A stretch of 64,000 nucleotides of DNA from Nitrosospira lacus (GTDB taxonomy: Bacteria > Pseudomonadota > Gammaproteobacteria > Burkholderiales > Nitrosomonadaceae). Both the position numbers and the translations under genes were made by a program. Location: the NCBI RefSeq assembly GCF_000355765.4, contig NZ_CP021106.3:3071137-3135136 (forward strand). Direction: 5' to 3'. The notes beneath the pieces are model-generated. The model did no database searches, was not told the origin of the DNA, and was given only the letters and a program-made list of their open reading frames with translations. Shown in pieces: positions 27,586-36,556 of the stretch (positions within the stretch are counted from its first letter, which is position 1; the number at the start of each line of letters is the position of its first letter).

Positions 27586-28116
27586 ATGAGTATTCTGATA
27601 AAGAACTCCCGTAATTTCCTCTCTGCCGCCGCTGTGGTGTTTGGTATATGCGTGGCGACGGGTAATGTTTACGCACAGCAATCCTCTGATAAAACCAAAG
27701 CGGACAAGTCGATGTCCGCGGACAAGAATAAACCAACCTCAAAGTCGGGAAAAAGGGACGGGGAAATGATCGTCGAGGTACCGGTAATCGTGATGGTTCC
27801 CGTGCAGGTTTCGAAAAATCTTGCAATGGACAAAGGTTGCTGGGTGAAGTTGTACGACAAGAAGAATTTTGAAGGCGACAGTTTGCTGTTGATAGGCCCC
27901 ATCAATGTGGCGAAAATGATCGATCCGTTTGGTAGCAATTGGGAAAATAAGGTTCGTAGCCTCGAGACCGGTCCCAACGCTAATCTAACTATTTATGACA
28001 ATCGTAATTTCCGGGATGAGGACAAATTTATCGATCCGGATAAAAGAATTCCGGATTTATCCAAGAAAATGGGGTTTTTTGACAATTTCCGGTCAATGAT
28101 GCTCAGTTGTATATAG
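27586..28116 (+). CDS. Secreted beta/gamma-crystallin-like protein
   Basis: 176 residues from ATG at 27586 (ribosome-binding site aaggag). Signal peptide to about residue 30 (VYA-QQ), then a Lys/Ser/Asp-rich linker (SDKTKADKSMSADKNKPTSK). The C-terminal domain (residues ~80-176) has two Greek-key-like motifs: CWVKLYDKKNFEGDSLLL ... NWENKVRSLETG and LTIYDNRNFRDEDKFI ... FFDNFRSMMLSC, matching the Y/F-x-x-x-x-F-x-G and S pattern of beta/gamma-crystallins, which often bind Ca2+. Two cysteines could form a disulphide. It is adjacent to the EF-hand protein, so both genes encode secreted, probably calcium-binding products. Confidence 0.7.
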   Translation: MSILIKNSRNFLSAAAVVFGICVATGNVYAQQSSDKTKADKSMSADKNKPTSKSGKRDGEMIVEVPVIVMVPVQVSKNLAMDKGCWVKLYDKKNFEGDSLLLIGPINVAKMIDPFGSNWENKVRSLETGPNANLTIYDNRNFRDEDKFIDPDKRIPDLSKKMGFFDNFRSMMLSCI

Positions 28117-28462
28117 TCTGGTTCAAGGCGAGCTAGCGTCTTAACAAAGGCGCAGCCTCATCCTGAGGTCAACGAGGTACATGAAACTCTCCGCAGCGAA
28201 GGGTTCCGAGACTAGCCAGCCGGCAAGATAGCGGACCGGTACCGATCCTTTACGGTTTTGGAGTGGGTGCTTTCGCCAATGAAACCATTGTCAAATTCAA
28301 CCTCCTTCTCACGAAGGAGGAGCAGCGAAAGAGCTTTCTGGAACGTATCGAGGAGCAAGGCAACTCACAGCTTGCGACGGGGAGGGTGTTTGCAGCTAGG
28401 TGCACACTGCCCTGCCCCGCCCACTACCCCTGCCCATGCGTTAGACGTCGGGAATAACGGGA
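28117..28462. other. Non-coding spacer
   Basis: No supported gene. A 64-codon plus-strand frame from ~28263 lacks a convincing ribosome-binding site and family resemblance. Confidence 0.35.
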
Positions 28463-28489
28463 ACTGCAAACCCCGGAAGGATTTGCAGT
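28463..28489. terminator. Hairpin downstream of the second parB copy
   Basis: ACTGCAAA / TTTGCAGT stem with an 11-base centre, followed on the plus strand by tttatttcttt. It lies just beyond the stop of the leftward ParB remnant, like the hairpins at the other two ParB copies. Confidence 0.45.
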
Positions 28490-28504
28490 TTTATTTCTTT
28501 ACTT

Positions 28505-29520
28505 CTAAGTGGTTACCTTCTTCAGATTGTCCGGCAGCCAGCGCAACCCGGATAAGTGTTCCTCAGCCACCTTGATCAGTTCTTCCTTCTTTAACTTTGT
28601 CAGGGTGTGAGCTATCTGCGGTGACACCGCATCCGCTACTATGCCGATAATCCGATCCTTGCCTACATGCGATAAATAAGTGTCGGCGGTCGGCTCCCAC
28701 CAGTCTGCCATGTCCAGACTCAGCGCACTCATCAGGCCGGACACTTCCACTGTGGGCGAATCTTCCCGGCTGGTAACCGTGTTGATTGAAACGGAGACGC
28801 ACAGCGCCAGCACATCCTCCTGCGGCTGCTGCAACAGCCAGTCGAACGAACTCATATCGCTGCCGACAACCGCTTCCACCCGGCTTGTCCATAACGTGAA
28901 CTTATCCTCGATCACGGCCACGGCACGGCTTTGATCGATATTCTGCGCATCATTCTTCAGGTTTGGCCGCCCCATATTGATCTGCACCACCACGCGGGAG
29001 CGGCTGCGGTAATCGGCTAACAGCCGTTCTGCCAATTGACTTACCATGGCGGCCAGTGCGACATCGGCACGGTTCGCCATCGAGGCTTGAATGGCGGCGG
29101 TGCGGTGTGCGGTCAGCATGCGCGTGAGCCGCTCCGAATGGACGGGTTTCTGTTTGATTGCTTCCCCATTCGCCACCCCTGCCCCTGCCCCATCGTTCCC
29201 GTTGGATGCAGCCTTGCGCATGTCCTCCCGCCAGATCAGTCCACGCTCGACTTTAACCTTGCCATCATGGCCGATAAATACCACGGCACCTGCCACGGCC
29301 AATGTTCAGGATCGGGAGTCTCAAAGCTCTCCTGCAATGCATCCAGTTTTTCCTGTACCGCAGTGGCTTGTACTTCAAGGGCATCCTGCTTCTCTTCAAG
29401 AACTGCCCTCCCCGCATCATCTTCGTCATCGCCCAAGGCTTCCTGCGCATTGATCAAGTACTGAAGCTCGGCCTCAAGGGCGGCGATCTTGGTCTGCTCG
29501 GCTTCGGTTGCTGCGCGCAA
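28505..29520 (-). pseudogene. parB-like gene, C-terminal half with frameshift (second copy)
   Basis: Leftward reading from ~29520 gives AALEAELQYLINAQEALGDD, then ALEVQATAVQEKLDALQESF and ETPDPE. One base out of frame near 29295 it continues LAVAGAVVFIGHDGKVKVER and on through KPVHSERLTRMLTAHRTAAI, FDWLLQQPQEDVLAL, MADWWEPTADTYLSHVGKDR to LSGLRWLPDNLKK. Every block aligns with the complete paralogue at 29622-31529, but the ParB nuclease-like and helix-turn-helix regions are missing. A single frameshift and 5' truncation make it a pseudogene, placed in direct tandem with the full copy. Confidence 0.85.
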
Positions 29521-29587
29521 TCGTTCTTACCCTTCCATAATGGCAGAAATCCGAATAGCCCAGAAATACAGGCATGATTCGGTGCCA

Positions 29588-29611
29588 TTGCAGCCCTTTA
29601 CAGGGCTGCAA
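29588..29611. terminator. Hairpin downstream of the complete parB
   Basis: Perfect 10 bp stem TTGCAGCCCT / AGGGCTGCAA with loop ttac, 10 bp beyond the parB stop. The T-rich run (gttttatattt) is on the plus strand, so its polarity for the leftward parB is imperfect. Confidence 0.45.
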
Positions 29612-29621
29612 GTTTTATATT

Positions 29622-31529
29622 TCATCCTGCCTTGAACGTATCCGGCAACCAGCGCAAGCCGGACAGTTTCGCATTCGCGGACTCTACCAGCTCACCCTTT
29701 TTCATCTTCGTCATGGTCTGCGCCATTTGAGGGGAAACCGCCTCTCCCACCACTTCAATAATCCGGTCTTTGGATACATGCAAAAGGTAGTTCTCCGGCG
29801 TGGGTTCCCACCAGTCGGCCATGTCCAGGCTCAAGGCGGTCATGATCGCCGCCACGCCATCCGATGGCGCATTCTCCCGCCCCGATACGGTATTTAATGA
29901 GACCGCCGTGCAAAACGCCAGCAGGTCGTGCAAGTCTGCAAGGTCTTGCTCCAACAGCCACCCGAACAGCGTCTTGCCGCCCTGCCCTGCCGCTTCGATA
30001 CGCTCTGTCCAATACACACGTTTTTCCTCGATGGCTATCGCTGCGCGGCTCTGCCCGATGTTCTCCGCATCCTTCTTGAGGTAGGTTTGCTCGATGTTGA
30101 CCTGCACGATCCGGTTAGCCCGGTAGCCGCTCCCGAAAACCTGCAAGGCCAGTTGATGTACAAGTGCCGCCAGCGCAATTTCCGGCCGGTTCATGATTTC
30201 TGCCTGAATCGCCGCGCTGCGGTGCGCGGTGAGCATGCGCGTGAGCTTTTCCGAATGCACGGGTCTCGCCACCTCGCCCTGTCCGCTTGCTGCCAGCCCT
30301 GTTTCCCCGCCCTGCTCTTTCGGTAGCTTCTTCGCGTCCTCCTTGCGGATCAAACCCCGCTCGATGCGCAACTCCCCCGCATGGTCAACCGTCACGATGA
30401 CACCCGCGATGGCAAGGTCGGCGGCGTCCGGCTCTTCCAGCGATTCATTCAATGCCGCTATCTTTCCCTGTATGGCTTCACTCTTTTTTTCCAGCGCAGC
30501 ATAGGTTTCGCCATCCTCGTCCGTTTCCTCGTCGTATCCCTCAAATTCGGCCCCGATGGCTTCCATTTCGGCATCCAGCGCATCCATTGCGGCCTGTTCC
30601 CCGGCGGTTGGCTCACGCCTGATGGTTCGCGCCCTCACGAATTCAGCCCTGTCCAAATGGTCGAACGTGGTGTGGCATTGCGCCCATGCATGACCCTCGC
30701 CCTTGATGGCTTCAACCGCCTGATTGAGTTTTTCCAGCGCAAGCGATTCCAGCAGTTCGGCATCCTGTATATAACCTTCGTTCTCTTTCCCAAAAAGGTC
30801 GCGCCGTACTAATCCCCCTGCGGCCTCGTAAGCTTCGATTCCAACGAACCTCGCAAGCGGGCTATGCCGGATATCGATCTCGGTTCCGGTAATCAATCGC
30901 CGGAAGGTTGATCCGCTGCGCTGCCATGCGGGCGTACTGTTCCAGATGCGCTCCTGCAATTCATAGTCGTCGGTCAGCGCCAGCGCGGATATCTGCTCGA
31001 AATTCATTTCATCCTCCGCATACAGCTTGAAGACGGTCGGGGAAACGTGGGTGAGCTTGAGGTAACGCTTGACCGTCAAGGGAGATACGCCAAAGCGCGG
31101 GGCAATCTCGTCCGGCGACAGTCCCGCCTCAGTCAGATTGCGGTAGGCCATGACGAGATCGGCGGGGTGCATGGCTTCGCGCCCTGAGTTTTCCGTCAGG
31201 CTCAGTTCCAGTGCTTCTTCCGGCCCCACGATGCGGCAATCCACTTCACTCTCTTTTGATAGCCGTTCCTCGGCCACCAATAGATTCAGTGCGTCCAGTC
31301 GCCGTCCACCGGCGACGACTTCATATTTTCCGGTCTTTTTGTTCTTCTTTTTCTGTTCGGTTACAACCAGATTATGTATCAGCCCTTGCGCGGCAATCAA
31401 TGCGGCCAGTTCGCCTATGCCGCTGCTCCCTTTCTTGCGGACATTCAAAGGCGATTTAACAAGGTGCTTGATGGCAATGCGCTGTATGTTGCCAGTTTCA
31501 ATGGCTGGGGTGACGTGGGTATTTTTCAT
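29622..31529 (-). CDS. ParB/RepB/Spo0J-family partition protein of island type
   Basis: 635 residues from ATG at 31529, chosen because AGGA lies 8 bases upstream and the protein begins MKNTHVTPAIETGNIQRIAI like other ICE ParB proteins; the frame is open further upstream. The N-terminal ParB nuclease-like domain carries SPLNVRKKG, AAQGLIHNLVV, VVAGGRRLDALNLL and ENSGREAMHPAD (~residues 15-125). A helix-turn-helix follows (GLSPDEIAPRFGVSPLTVKR). The long C-terminal part (residues ~300-635) has acidic coiled coil (EETDEDGETYAALEKKSEAI) and the conserved ADWWEPTPENYLLHVSKDR end. It would bind DNA to stabilise or partition an excised element. No intact ParA is adjacent. Confidence 0.85.
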   Translation of the reverse strand: MKNTHVTPAIETGNIQRIAIKHLVKSPLNVRKKGSSGIGELAALIAAQGLIHNLVVTEQKKKNKKTGKYEVVAGGRRLDALNLLVAEERLSKESEVDCRIVGPEEALELSLTENSGREAMHPADLVMAYRNLTEAGLSPDEIAPRFGVSPLTVKRYLKLTHVSPTVFKLYAEDEMNFEQISALALTDDYELQERIWNSTPAWQRSGSTFRRLITGTEIDIRHSPLARFVGIEAYEAAGGLVRRDLFGKENEGYIQDAELLESLALEKLNQAVEAIKGEGHAWAQCHTTFDHLDRAEFVRARTIRREPTAGEQAAMDALDAEMEAIGAEFEGYDEETDEDGETYAALEKKSEAIQGKIAALNESLEEPDAADLAIAGVIVTVDHAGELRIERGLIRKEDAKKLPKEQGGETGLAASGQGEVARPVHSEKLTRMLTAHRSAAIQAEIMNRPEIALAALVHQLALQVFGSGYRANRIVQVNIEQTYLKKDAENIGQSRAAIAIEEKRVYWTERIEAAGQGGKTLFGWLLEQDLADLHDLLAFCTAVSLNTVSGRENAPSDGVAAIMTALSLDMADWWEPTPENYLLHVSKDRIIEVVGEAVSPQMAQTMTKMKKGELVESANAKLSGLRWLPDTFKAG

Positions 31530-31597
31530 GATGATTTTTCCTGTGGTCATAGTGAATAATAAAGGGTAAGAGCCGGTGCGCCGCACCGGCATGGGTT

Positions 31598-31903
31598 CTA
31601 GTATTCGCTGGGCAAAAGAAAGGTGGTCACGCTGCGGTCGGCTTCCGTGATGATCCACAGGGTATTGTCGCCAAAGCCTTCACATGGCTTGGTTTCGTCA
31701 ATCGGATAGGCCGATAAGACACGAAATCCAAAGCGCACCGCTTCATTGTTGGTTGCGATATCTTCCTCGTCCACCGAACCCCAATCGCCTCGCATATGCC
31801 GCGCAAGACAATTCGCCATCCATACCGGATGGGTCTTATCGAGTGCGCCGGGTGTTGCCACCACCTGCCCCAGTGAAAATAACGGTTGCTTGATTTGTTC
31901 CAT
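31598..31903 (-). CDS. Island/plasmid-associated small protein
   Basis: 101 residues: MEQIKQPLFSLGQVVATPGA, then HPVWMANCLARHMRGDWGSV, DIATNNEAVRFGFRVLSAY and WIITEADRSVTTFLLPSEY. This compact domain is widespread next to ParB genes in plasmids and ICEs and is variably annotated as plasmid-related protein; its function is unknown. It lies upstream of parB in the same direction (68 bp before the chosen parB start), so probably co-transcribed. Confidence 0.7.
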   Translation of the reverse strand: MEQIKQPLFSLGQVVATPGALDKTHPVWMANCLARHMRGDWGSVDEEDIATNNEAVRFGFRVLSAYPIDETKPCEGFGDNTLWIITEADRSVTTFLLPSEY

Positions 31904-32488
31904 AGCCAGCCTCCAAAGTAAGGTTGAAAAAGAGAGTCTTAAAACCAGATCCTCTCGCTCGAACCTCTTCGCTTCGCCCTGGGGCGACGGGAGTGGGGAA
32001 TAGCCCTGCCCTCACGGGCAAGGGTTGGGAATGGGTGGGGTGGGCAGGCATTGGTCCAGCCGGGCCTATCCTGTTGCGATTTGTTTGTCCCCCCACAAGC
32101 CCCCTCGCAGACGACTGGGGGGTGTTGTGGCGGGGATGGCACAACAGGATCTGCCCGTGCCGCTGAAAAATTTTAAAAGAGGGAGTGCCTAGTGATTGCT
32201 GCGGCCGACATCACAGAGGGGTTCCGGATCATAGGCCATGACAGGCGAAGCGCACCGCCAAGGGCGGCTGGCGGGGAATGTGACAGCAGCAATAATAGGA
32301 TAATTTTTGTGACCAAGAAATCTGACTAATCTGGCCATGCCGCTTGGTATAGCTTAGAGCGGCGGCAGGAGTTCGCCTGCACCATGTAATCATGATCGCC
32401 ACAACATCCAATTCCATGTTTAATTAAGGGTTTTAACTAAGGGAAACACTTAGTAGAAAATCAGGGTTTCCCCAATATACCCAGGGTA
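31904..32488. other. Non-coding spacer
   Basis: No gene supported in this ~600 bp. It is bounded on the right by the promoter-like palindrome at 32477-32518 and on the left by the start of the ParB-linked operon, whose promoter should lie near 31910-32000. Confidence 0.35.
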
Positions 32489-32518
32489 TTGACTAAGGTA
32501 GGATAAAGTCACTTTAAT
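32477..32518 (+). promoter_or_regulatory. Predicted promoter with overlapping operator-like palindrome
   Basis: TTGACT (32489-32494), 18 bp spacer, TTTAAT (32513-32518), just upstream of ATG at 32538. The 13 bp palindrome ATACCC-A-GGGTAT (32477-32489) abuts the -35 box, placed as a repressor or activator site. A wider inverted repeat (GGGAAAC at ~32440, GTTTCCC at ~32465) flanks it. Confidence 0.5.
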
Positions 32519-32537
32519 CCTAATTGGATTTGCCGCC

Positions 32538-32957
32538 ATGAAAGCAAAATTTGGAAATATTATCGCCGCGTTGTCCATGATTGGTATGCTAGGCTCGGTA
32601 AGCTCATCGGTCGTTGCAGCCCAGCCAATCGACACCCCGGAAATCCGCGCTGCCGCTCAGAATGCCGTCACTCGCAGCGACCATGAGTCCATTGCAAAAT
32701 TCTATGAGAATACTGCGGCGCAGATGCAGGCAAAGGTGAAGGAGCAAAAAGAGCTGCTGGAGCAATATGAAAACAAGAGCTATCTCTATGGCCGGCGAGC
32801 TCAAGACCTTCAATCGCACACCGCAGCGCTCATTCGTGATTATGAGAAAAGCGTGGAAGCAAGCACCCAAACAGCAACCCTGCATCGGCAAATGGCTGCC
32901 AAGCTCAATCAAAATCACGCAGCCACGCAACTGCCCGACTCCGCAACCGGGTTGTAA
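32538..32957 (+). CDS. Secreted alpha-helical hypothetical protein
   Basis: 139 residues. Signal peptide (MKAKFGNIIAALSMIGMLGS ... VVA-AQ, cleavage near residue 28), then a mostly helical, Gln/Glu/Lys/Ala-rich mature region (FYENTAAQMQAKVKEQKELL, then LQSHTAALIRDYEKSVEAST) with coiled-coil character. No cysteines or known domain. It is a single gene on the plus strand within a leftward island cluster, with its own predicted promoter. Confidence 0.65.
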   Translation: MKAKFGNIIAALSMIGMLGSVSSSVVAAQPIDTPEIRAAAQNAVTRSDHESIAKFYENTAAQMQAKVKEQKELLEQYENKSYLYGRRAQDLQSHTAALIRDYEKSVEASTQTATLHRQMAAKLNQNHAATQLPDSATGL

Positions 32958-33342
32958 CAATCCAGCAAGACTCGGCCTGATCACGCTCTCGACCCGAGAG
33001 AGCTCCCTTCAAACAAAGTCAATTGCCCGGTGCTCTTATGCACCGGTGCAACCTTGCGTGCTTGCTGCATAACCGCTTCCGGCGTGGCCGGCACCGCATG
33101 ATCGGCGTTTCCTCCTGCCCTGCCTGGCGCTGGCGTCCTGCTTGATCTTCGCAATAACGGATTGTCCGTCAGGCAGATCAAAACAGTAAAACCAACAACA
33201 AATACCGGAATACAGAAAGCACGAGTCGCTCATCGTATTGCCTAAATATTGATCAATCCCTGGACACCTCGAATTACGATAGCTTAAAGGAGTTATCCAC
33301 AACCTTGTCCAACAGGAATGTGGATACTCTCCAAAACGGGAA
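32958..33342. other. Spacer with a possible broken small leftward gene
   Basis: A leftward frame from ~33230 (MSDSCFLYSGICCWFYCFDL, then PDGQSVIAKIKQDASARQG) seems to continue, one base out of frame, as RAGGNADHAVPATPEAVMQQ, then KSTGQLTLFEG, ending at 32981. The two halves have consistent composition and suggest one ~80-residue gene broken by a frameshift, but no family is recognised. Confidence 0.3.
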
Positions 33343-33885
33343 TTAGAATGTAATAACTGGCCGGATCACACCCTTGATCTGAGAAAGATCTACCGGCCCG
33401 AAATACCGGCCATCGAAGGATGTGGCGCTCATGTCCGACATGAGCAGCAATTCGGATTTACCCAAGGTATAAGTACCCGATGGATAGCGCGGCATGGCCC
33501 TGCCCGCCTTATCTGCTTCCAGGGGCATGCTGGCCGACAAGGATTTCCCGTTGATGCTAACGCCCTCCCCTGCTACGACTACCAAGTCATCGGCTCCTGC
33601 CAGGACGCGCTTCATCATGAAGCCATAGTCGCCGGGACAGAATCCGGCGGCAATGTACCCGCGCGCCCGAGCCTTGTCGAACAAGGGCGATATAGGCGGG
33701 CAAAAGATCACGTACTCGCCCTTCTTGACCGGGTCATCCGTCAGCCAGTACAGGCCAAGAGGAATGCTGCGGGTGCTATTGAACCGTCCGCCTGCCGCAA
33801 AGCAGGCCAGTCCCAACACCACAAAAGTCACACCAGCGACAGCGAGGATGCGGCCAATGCGCTCTTGCGTTGTCATAGTTGGCAT
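33343..33885 (-). CDS. traF: TraF-like conjugative transfer signal peptidase
   Basis: 180 residues, S26-type peptidase of conjugation systems. A membrane segment at residues ~12-31 is followed by FNSTRSIPLGLYW with the nucleophile Ser40 in the Ser-x-Pro-x-Gly signature, and FMMKRVLAGADD with the general-base Lys92. The C-terminal LLLMSDMSATSFDGRYFGPV matches the final S26 motif. In IncP plasmids TraF matures (cyclises) the pilin TrbC in the periplasm. It lies downstream of traG in the same direction. No trb mating-pair genes are in the window. Confidence 0.88.
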   Translation of the reverse strand: MPTMTTQERIGRILAVAGVTFVVLGLACFAAGGRFNSTRSIPLGLYWLTDDPVKKGEYVIFCPPISPLFDKARARGYIAAGFCPGDYGFMMKRVLAGADDLVVVAGEGVSINGKSLSASMPLEADKAGRAMPRYPSGTYTLGKSELLLMSDMSATSFDGRYFGPVDLSQIKGVIRPVITF

Positions 33886-33938
33886 GGATTCACATAAAAA
33901 CGTGATACGTAAATGTGTGAAATGGGTAAATACGATGC

Positions 33939-35795
33939 CTAATTCAGCCGGTCGCTCTGGCTGGGTGCGGGAATTTCGGCGCGCGCCTGAAAAATCCTAT
34001 CCTGAAAGTAAAGCGGCTGCCTGCCGTAGATGGCCGGAAAACCCGCCACGTACACAATCATATCGCCGGCTTCCTCGATCACATCCTGGCCATCCTTGAC
34101 TGCCTTCACCGGCCCTGGCATGCGCAGGCACTCATCCACGGTGAGCAAGGAGCGCTGGATCTCCTGCGTAGTACGCGAAGAATGTTTCCCTCCTTGGGTG
34201 ACCTGCTCCTTGGTGATGGTAGTCTGGCCAGTGAGTTTGGATAGATGCTCGGCGGTTTCCACGCGGTTAGGCGGAAACGCAGTTTGAATGTGGCAGTTCG
34301 AAGTCACGGTCTCATCCGGGCCGTAGCCGGTGCGTGATCTGAGCTGATTGATATCCTGGCAGATGAGGTAGCACTTGATGCCGTAGCCCGCCAGATAGGC
34401 CAATGACTCTTGCAGGATTTCAAGCTTGCCCAGACTCGGGAATTCGTCCAGCATCATGAGCAACCGATGCCGGTAGTGGGCCTTGGCGCGGCCCTTCTCG
34501 AATTCCATGCGGTCGGCCAGCAGGCGCACGATCATGTTGAGCAGGATGCGCAGCAAGGGGCGCAGCCGCGCCTTGTCGGTCGGGCGCGTGACGATATAAA
34601 GGCTGACCGGGTGCGCATGCTGCATCAGATCGCGGATGTGAAAATGCGAATCGCCGATATTTTCCCGGATGACCGGATCACGGTAGAGCGACAGATAGGA
34701 TTTCACCGTGGACAGCACCGAACCGGCCTCCTCATCCGGCCGGTCCATCATGTCCCGGGCGGTTGCGCTGATGATGCGGTGGTTACTTCCGCTATCGTGG
34801 CTAACCTGGTGCATTTCCATCCACAGTTCGGTAATGTCACGCTCGGGATCGGCAAACAGGGCGTCGATATCGGATAGTGATGGTTTGGGGTGCGTGCCGC
34901 TCGCTTTATACAGGGCATGCAGGATCACGCCCACCAGCAAGGCTTGCGCTGATTTCTGCCAGTGGGACTCCAGTCCGCGCCCATCCGGATCCACGATCAA
35001 GGTGGCGAGGTTCTGCACGTCGCCTACTTCGTGTTCCGTGCCCAACCGGATCTCTTCCAGCGGATTCCAGTGCACGCTGCCGCTGCTCGCAGCCGGCTCG
35101 AAACGCAATACCTTGTTGTGCGCGTGCTTCTGCCGCCAGCCGGCAGTCAGCGCCCACAGTTCCCCTTTCAGGTCGGTGATCACCGTACTTTCCGGCCACG
35201 AAAGCAGCGTGGGAACAATTAAGCCTACGCCTTTGCCCGAGCGGGTCGGCGCATAGCACAGGATGTGTTCCGGCCCGTTGTGGCGCAAGTAATGTTGCCT
35301 GCCCTGCTTATCCATCCAGGCGCCAACATACACGCCGGCAGGTGCCCGCTTTTCCTTGCCGCGTAGCTTCTCAAATAGAGAGGATGGGCGCGGCATCAGC
35401 CCCGCCGCTTCGATATCCTTGCGCCCGGCCCAACGCGCTGAGCCGTGCAGGTACGGATTGGGCTTGACCGTGCGCGCACTCATTGTTTTGATGGCAAGCA
35501 GGATGAGGAGCCCCGCCGCGGTCACCATCATGCCCACGCTGCCGGCATGCGTGAATTGATGCGGGTAGTGCTCCCCCCACTTCAAGAGCCATTCGAGGAT
35601 CATCCAGGGCGGGTAAATTAAGCCGATGTGGCCGCCCAGTGATGCGTGATACTGAAAGGTATGCGCAAAGTATTGCGTGGCGGCGGACAATCCGCCCAGC
35701 AGCACGCCTATCGCTAGCACTGGGATTAACCGGGAGGATTTGGCCGCAACCCCTCTTACTTGCGGGCCGATCGCGTTGTTGAATTGCGTTGTCAT
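33939..35795 (-). CDS. traG: TraG/VirD4-type conjugative coupling ATPase
   Basis: 618 residues. N-terminal membrane segments at ~25-42 and ~80-100 anchor it. Walker A is APTRSGKGVGLIVPTLL (~residues 187-203), Walker B LLMMLDEFPSLGKLEI. Further family motifs are SVLSTVKSYLSLYRDP, YIVTRPTDKARLRPLLRI and CQDINQLRSRTGYG. It couples a relaxosome to a type IV secretion channel at the inner membrane. Its ATG overlaps the stop of the preceding gene (ATGA). The partner relaxase is absent from the window. Confidence 0.92.
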   Translation of the reverse strand: MTTQFNNAIGPQVRGVAAKSSRLIPVLAIGVLLGGLSAATQYFAHTFQYHASLGGHIGLIYPPWMILEWLLKWGEHYPHQFTHAGSVGMMVTAAGLLILLAIKTMSARTVKPNPYLHGSARWAGRKDIEAAGLMPRPSSLFEKLRGKEKRAPAGVYVGAWMDKQGRQHYLRHNGPEHILCYAPTRSGKGVGLIVPTLLSWPESTVITDLKGELWALTAGWRQKHAHNKVLRFEPAASSGSVHWNPLEEIRLGTEHEVGDVQNLATLIVDPDGRGLESHWQKSAQALLVGVILHALYKASGTHPKPSLSDIDALFADPERDITELWMEMHQVSHDSGSNHRIISATARDMMDRPDEEAGSVLSTVKSYLSLYRDPVIRENIGDSHFHIRDLMQHAHPVSLYIVTRPTDKARLRPLLRILLNMIVRLLADRMEFEKGRAKAHYRHRLLMMLDEFPSLGKLEILQESLAYLAGYGIKCYLICQDINQLRSRTGYGPDETVTSNCHIQTAFPPNRVETAEHLSKLTGQTTITKEQVTQGGKHSSRTTQEIQRSLLTVDECLRMPGPVKAVKDGQDVIEEAGDMIVYVAGFPAIYGRQPLYFQDRIFQARAEIPAPSQSDRLN

Positions 35796-36097
35796 AAGCT
35801 GCGCCCTTTTTTCCTGACCGTTCCATCCGCGTTGAAGATCACCTCGCTACCCAGCTTCAAACGCTTCACCCGCGCGAGCGTCACTGCATCCACCGGCATC
35901 ACGCTTATTTCCGCCTCATTGGTTTTCAACAGGATCAGCGCATGGCCGTCTATCTGGCGCCATCCGGCGTACTGCGCGTAGCCGCCCTGCCCTGCCCGGC
36001 AACTGGTGTGCCGGGGAATATCCTGGATGAGCACCCTTTTCGCTTCGCGCTCGGCGATGTAGTGCCGGGCCGCCGCCTCGCCCGGACTGCGCATCAT
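35792..36097 (-). CDS. Stand-alone TraI-C-terminal-like conjugation protein
   Basis: 101 residues starting ATGATG at 36097. The sequence AAARHYIAEREAKRVLIQDI, then YAQYAGWRQIDGHALILLKT and MPVDAVTLARVKRLKLGSEV with GTVRKKGRSL matches the extreme C-terminal domain of IncP/ICE TraI relaxases. No relaxase catalytic region precedes it. Instead the gene is coupled to a separate upstream gene by an ATGA overlap and to traG by a second ATGA overlap, so it appears to be an independent translated unit, either evolved or left after relaxase loss. Confidence 0.65.
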   Translation of the reverse strand: MMRSPGEAAARHYIAEREAKRVLIQDIPRHTSCRAGQGGYAQYAGWRQIDGHALILLKTNEAEISVMPVDAVTLARVKRLKLGSEVIFNADGTVRKKGRSL

Positions 36098-36450
36098 TCT
36101 TCGCGGTTCAGGTACATCCCGTCGCAAGCCGTGATCGACTGTGGGACTGCGCTTTCCCACGTAACCAGGAACATGACCCGGCAATAGCACTTCACTTCGG
36201 TAGGGGTTGTGAACCATACCGAGTTCGCACATTCCTCGCAGACGGTTCTGACTTTGGGGCGGCGGCTGGCTTCCAACCCGTGCAACGTGTGGCTTATTGA
36301 ATCGTGTGTGTTGGGGTGTGTGTTGGGGTCTGTGTTGGGGTCTGTGTAGGGGAGTGGCGGCAGTGACAGCGCGCCCTCCCCGCTCAACCCGGCTTCTTCG
36401 ATCAAGCAGTCGAGCTGCGCTTGCAATTGGGCTTCGGTGGGAGCGTTCAT
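36094..36450 (-). CDS. Small Cys-rich conjugation-cluster protein
   Basis: 118 residues, good ribosome-binding site (aggag) before ATG at 36450. Helical N-terminus (MNAPTEAQLQAQLDCLIEEA), then a short Asp-Pro-Asn-Thr repeat (DPNTDPNTHPNTH). The C-terminal half has VRTVCEECANSVWF and TEVKCYCRVMFLVTW with ITACDGMY: four Cys as CxxC and CxC, suggesting a zinc ribbon. I recall similar small proteins in ICE transfer regions but cannot name a function. The ATGA overlap with the following TraI-like gene ties it to the transfer operon. Confidence 0.65.
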   Translation of the reverse strand: MNAPTEAQLQAQLDCLIEEAGLSGEGALSLPPLPYTDPNTDPNTHPNTHDSISHTLHGLEASRRPKVRTVCEECANSVWFTTPTEVKCYCRVMFLVTWESAVPQSITACDGMYLNREE

Positions 36451-36556
36451 GGGTTGTCTCCTGGATTTGCGATGCGGATATCAGGGCTTGGCGGCGTTGT
36501 TCCAGCGCCGCATCCATGAAAATCAGCGGCAGTTTTGTGCAGACCGCAAGCTGCAT

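Noticed and set aside
26454-28116. Search for DUF692/DUF2063 modification genes beside the EGxCG protein
   Set aside because: No frame on either strand in the surrounding 10 kb resembles these enzymes, so a complete RiPP cluster is not claimed.
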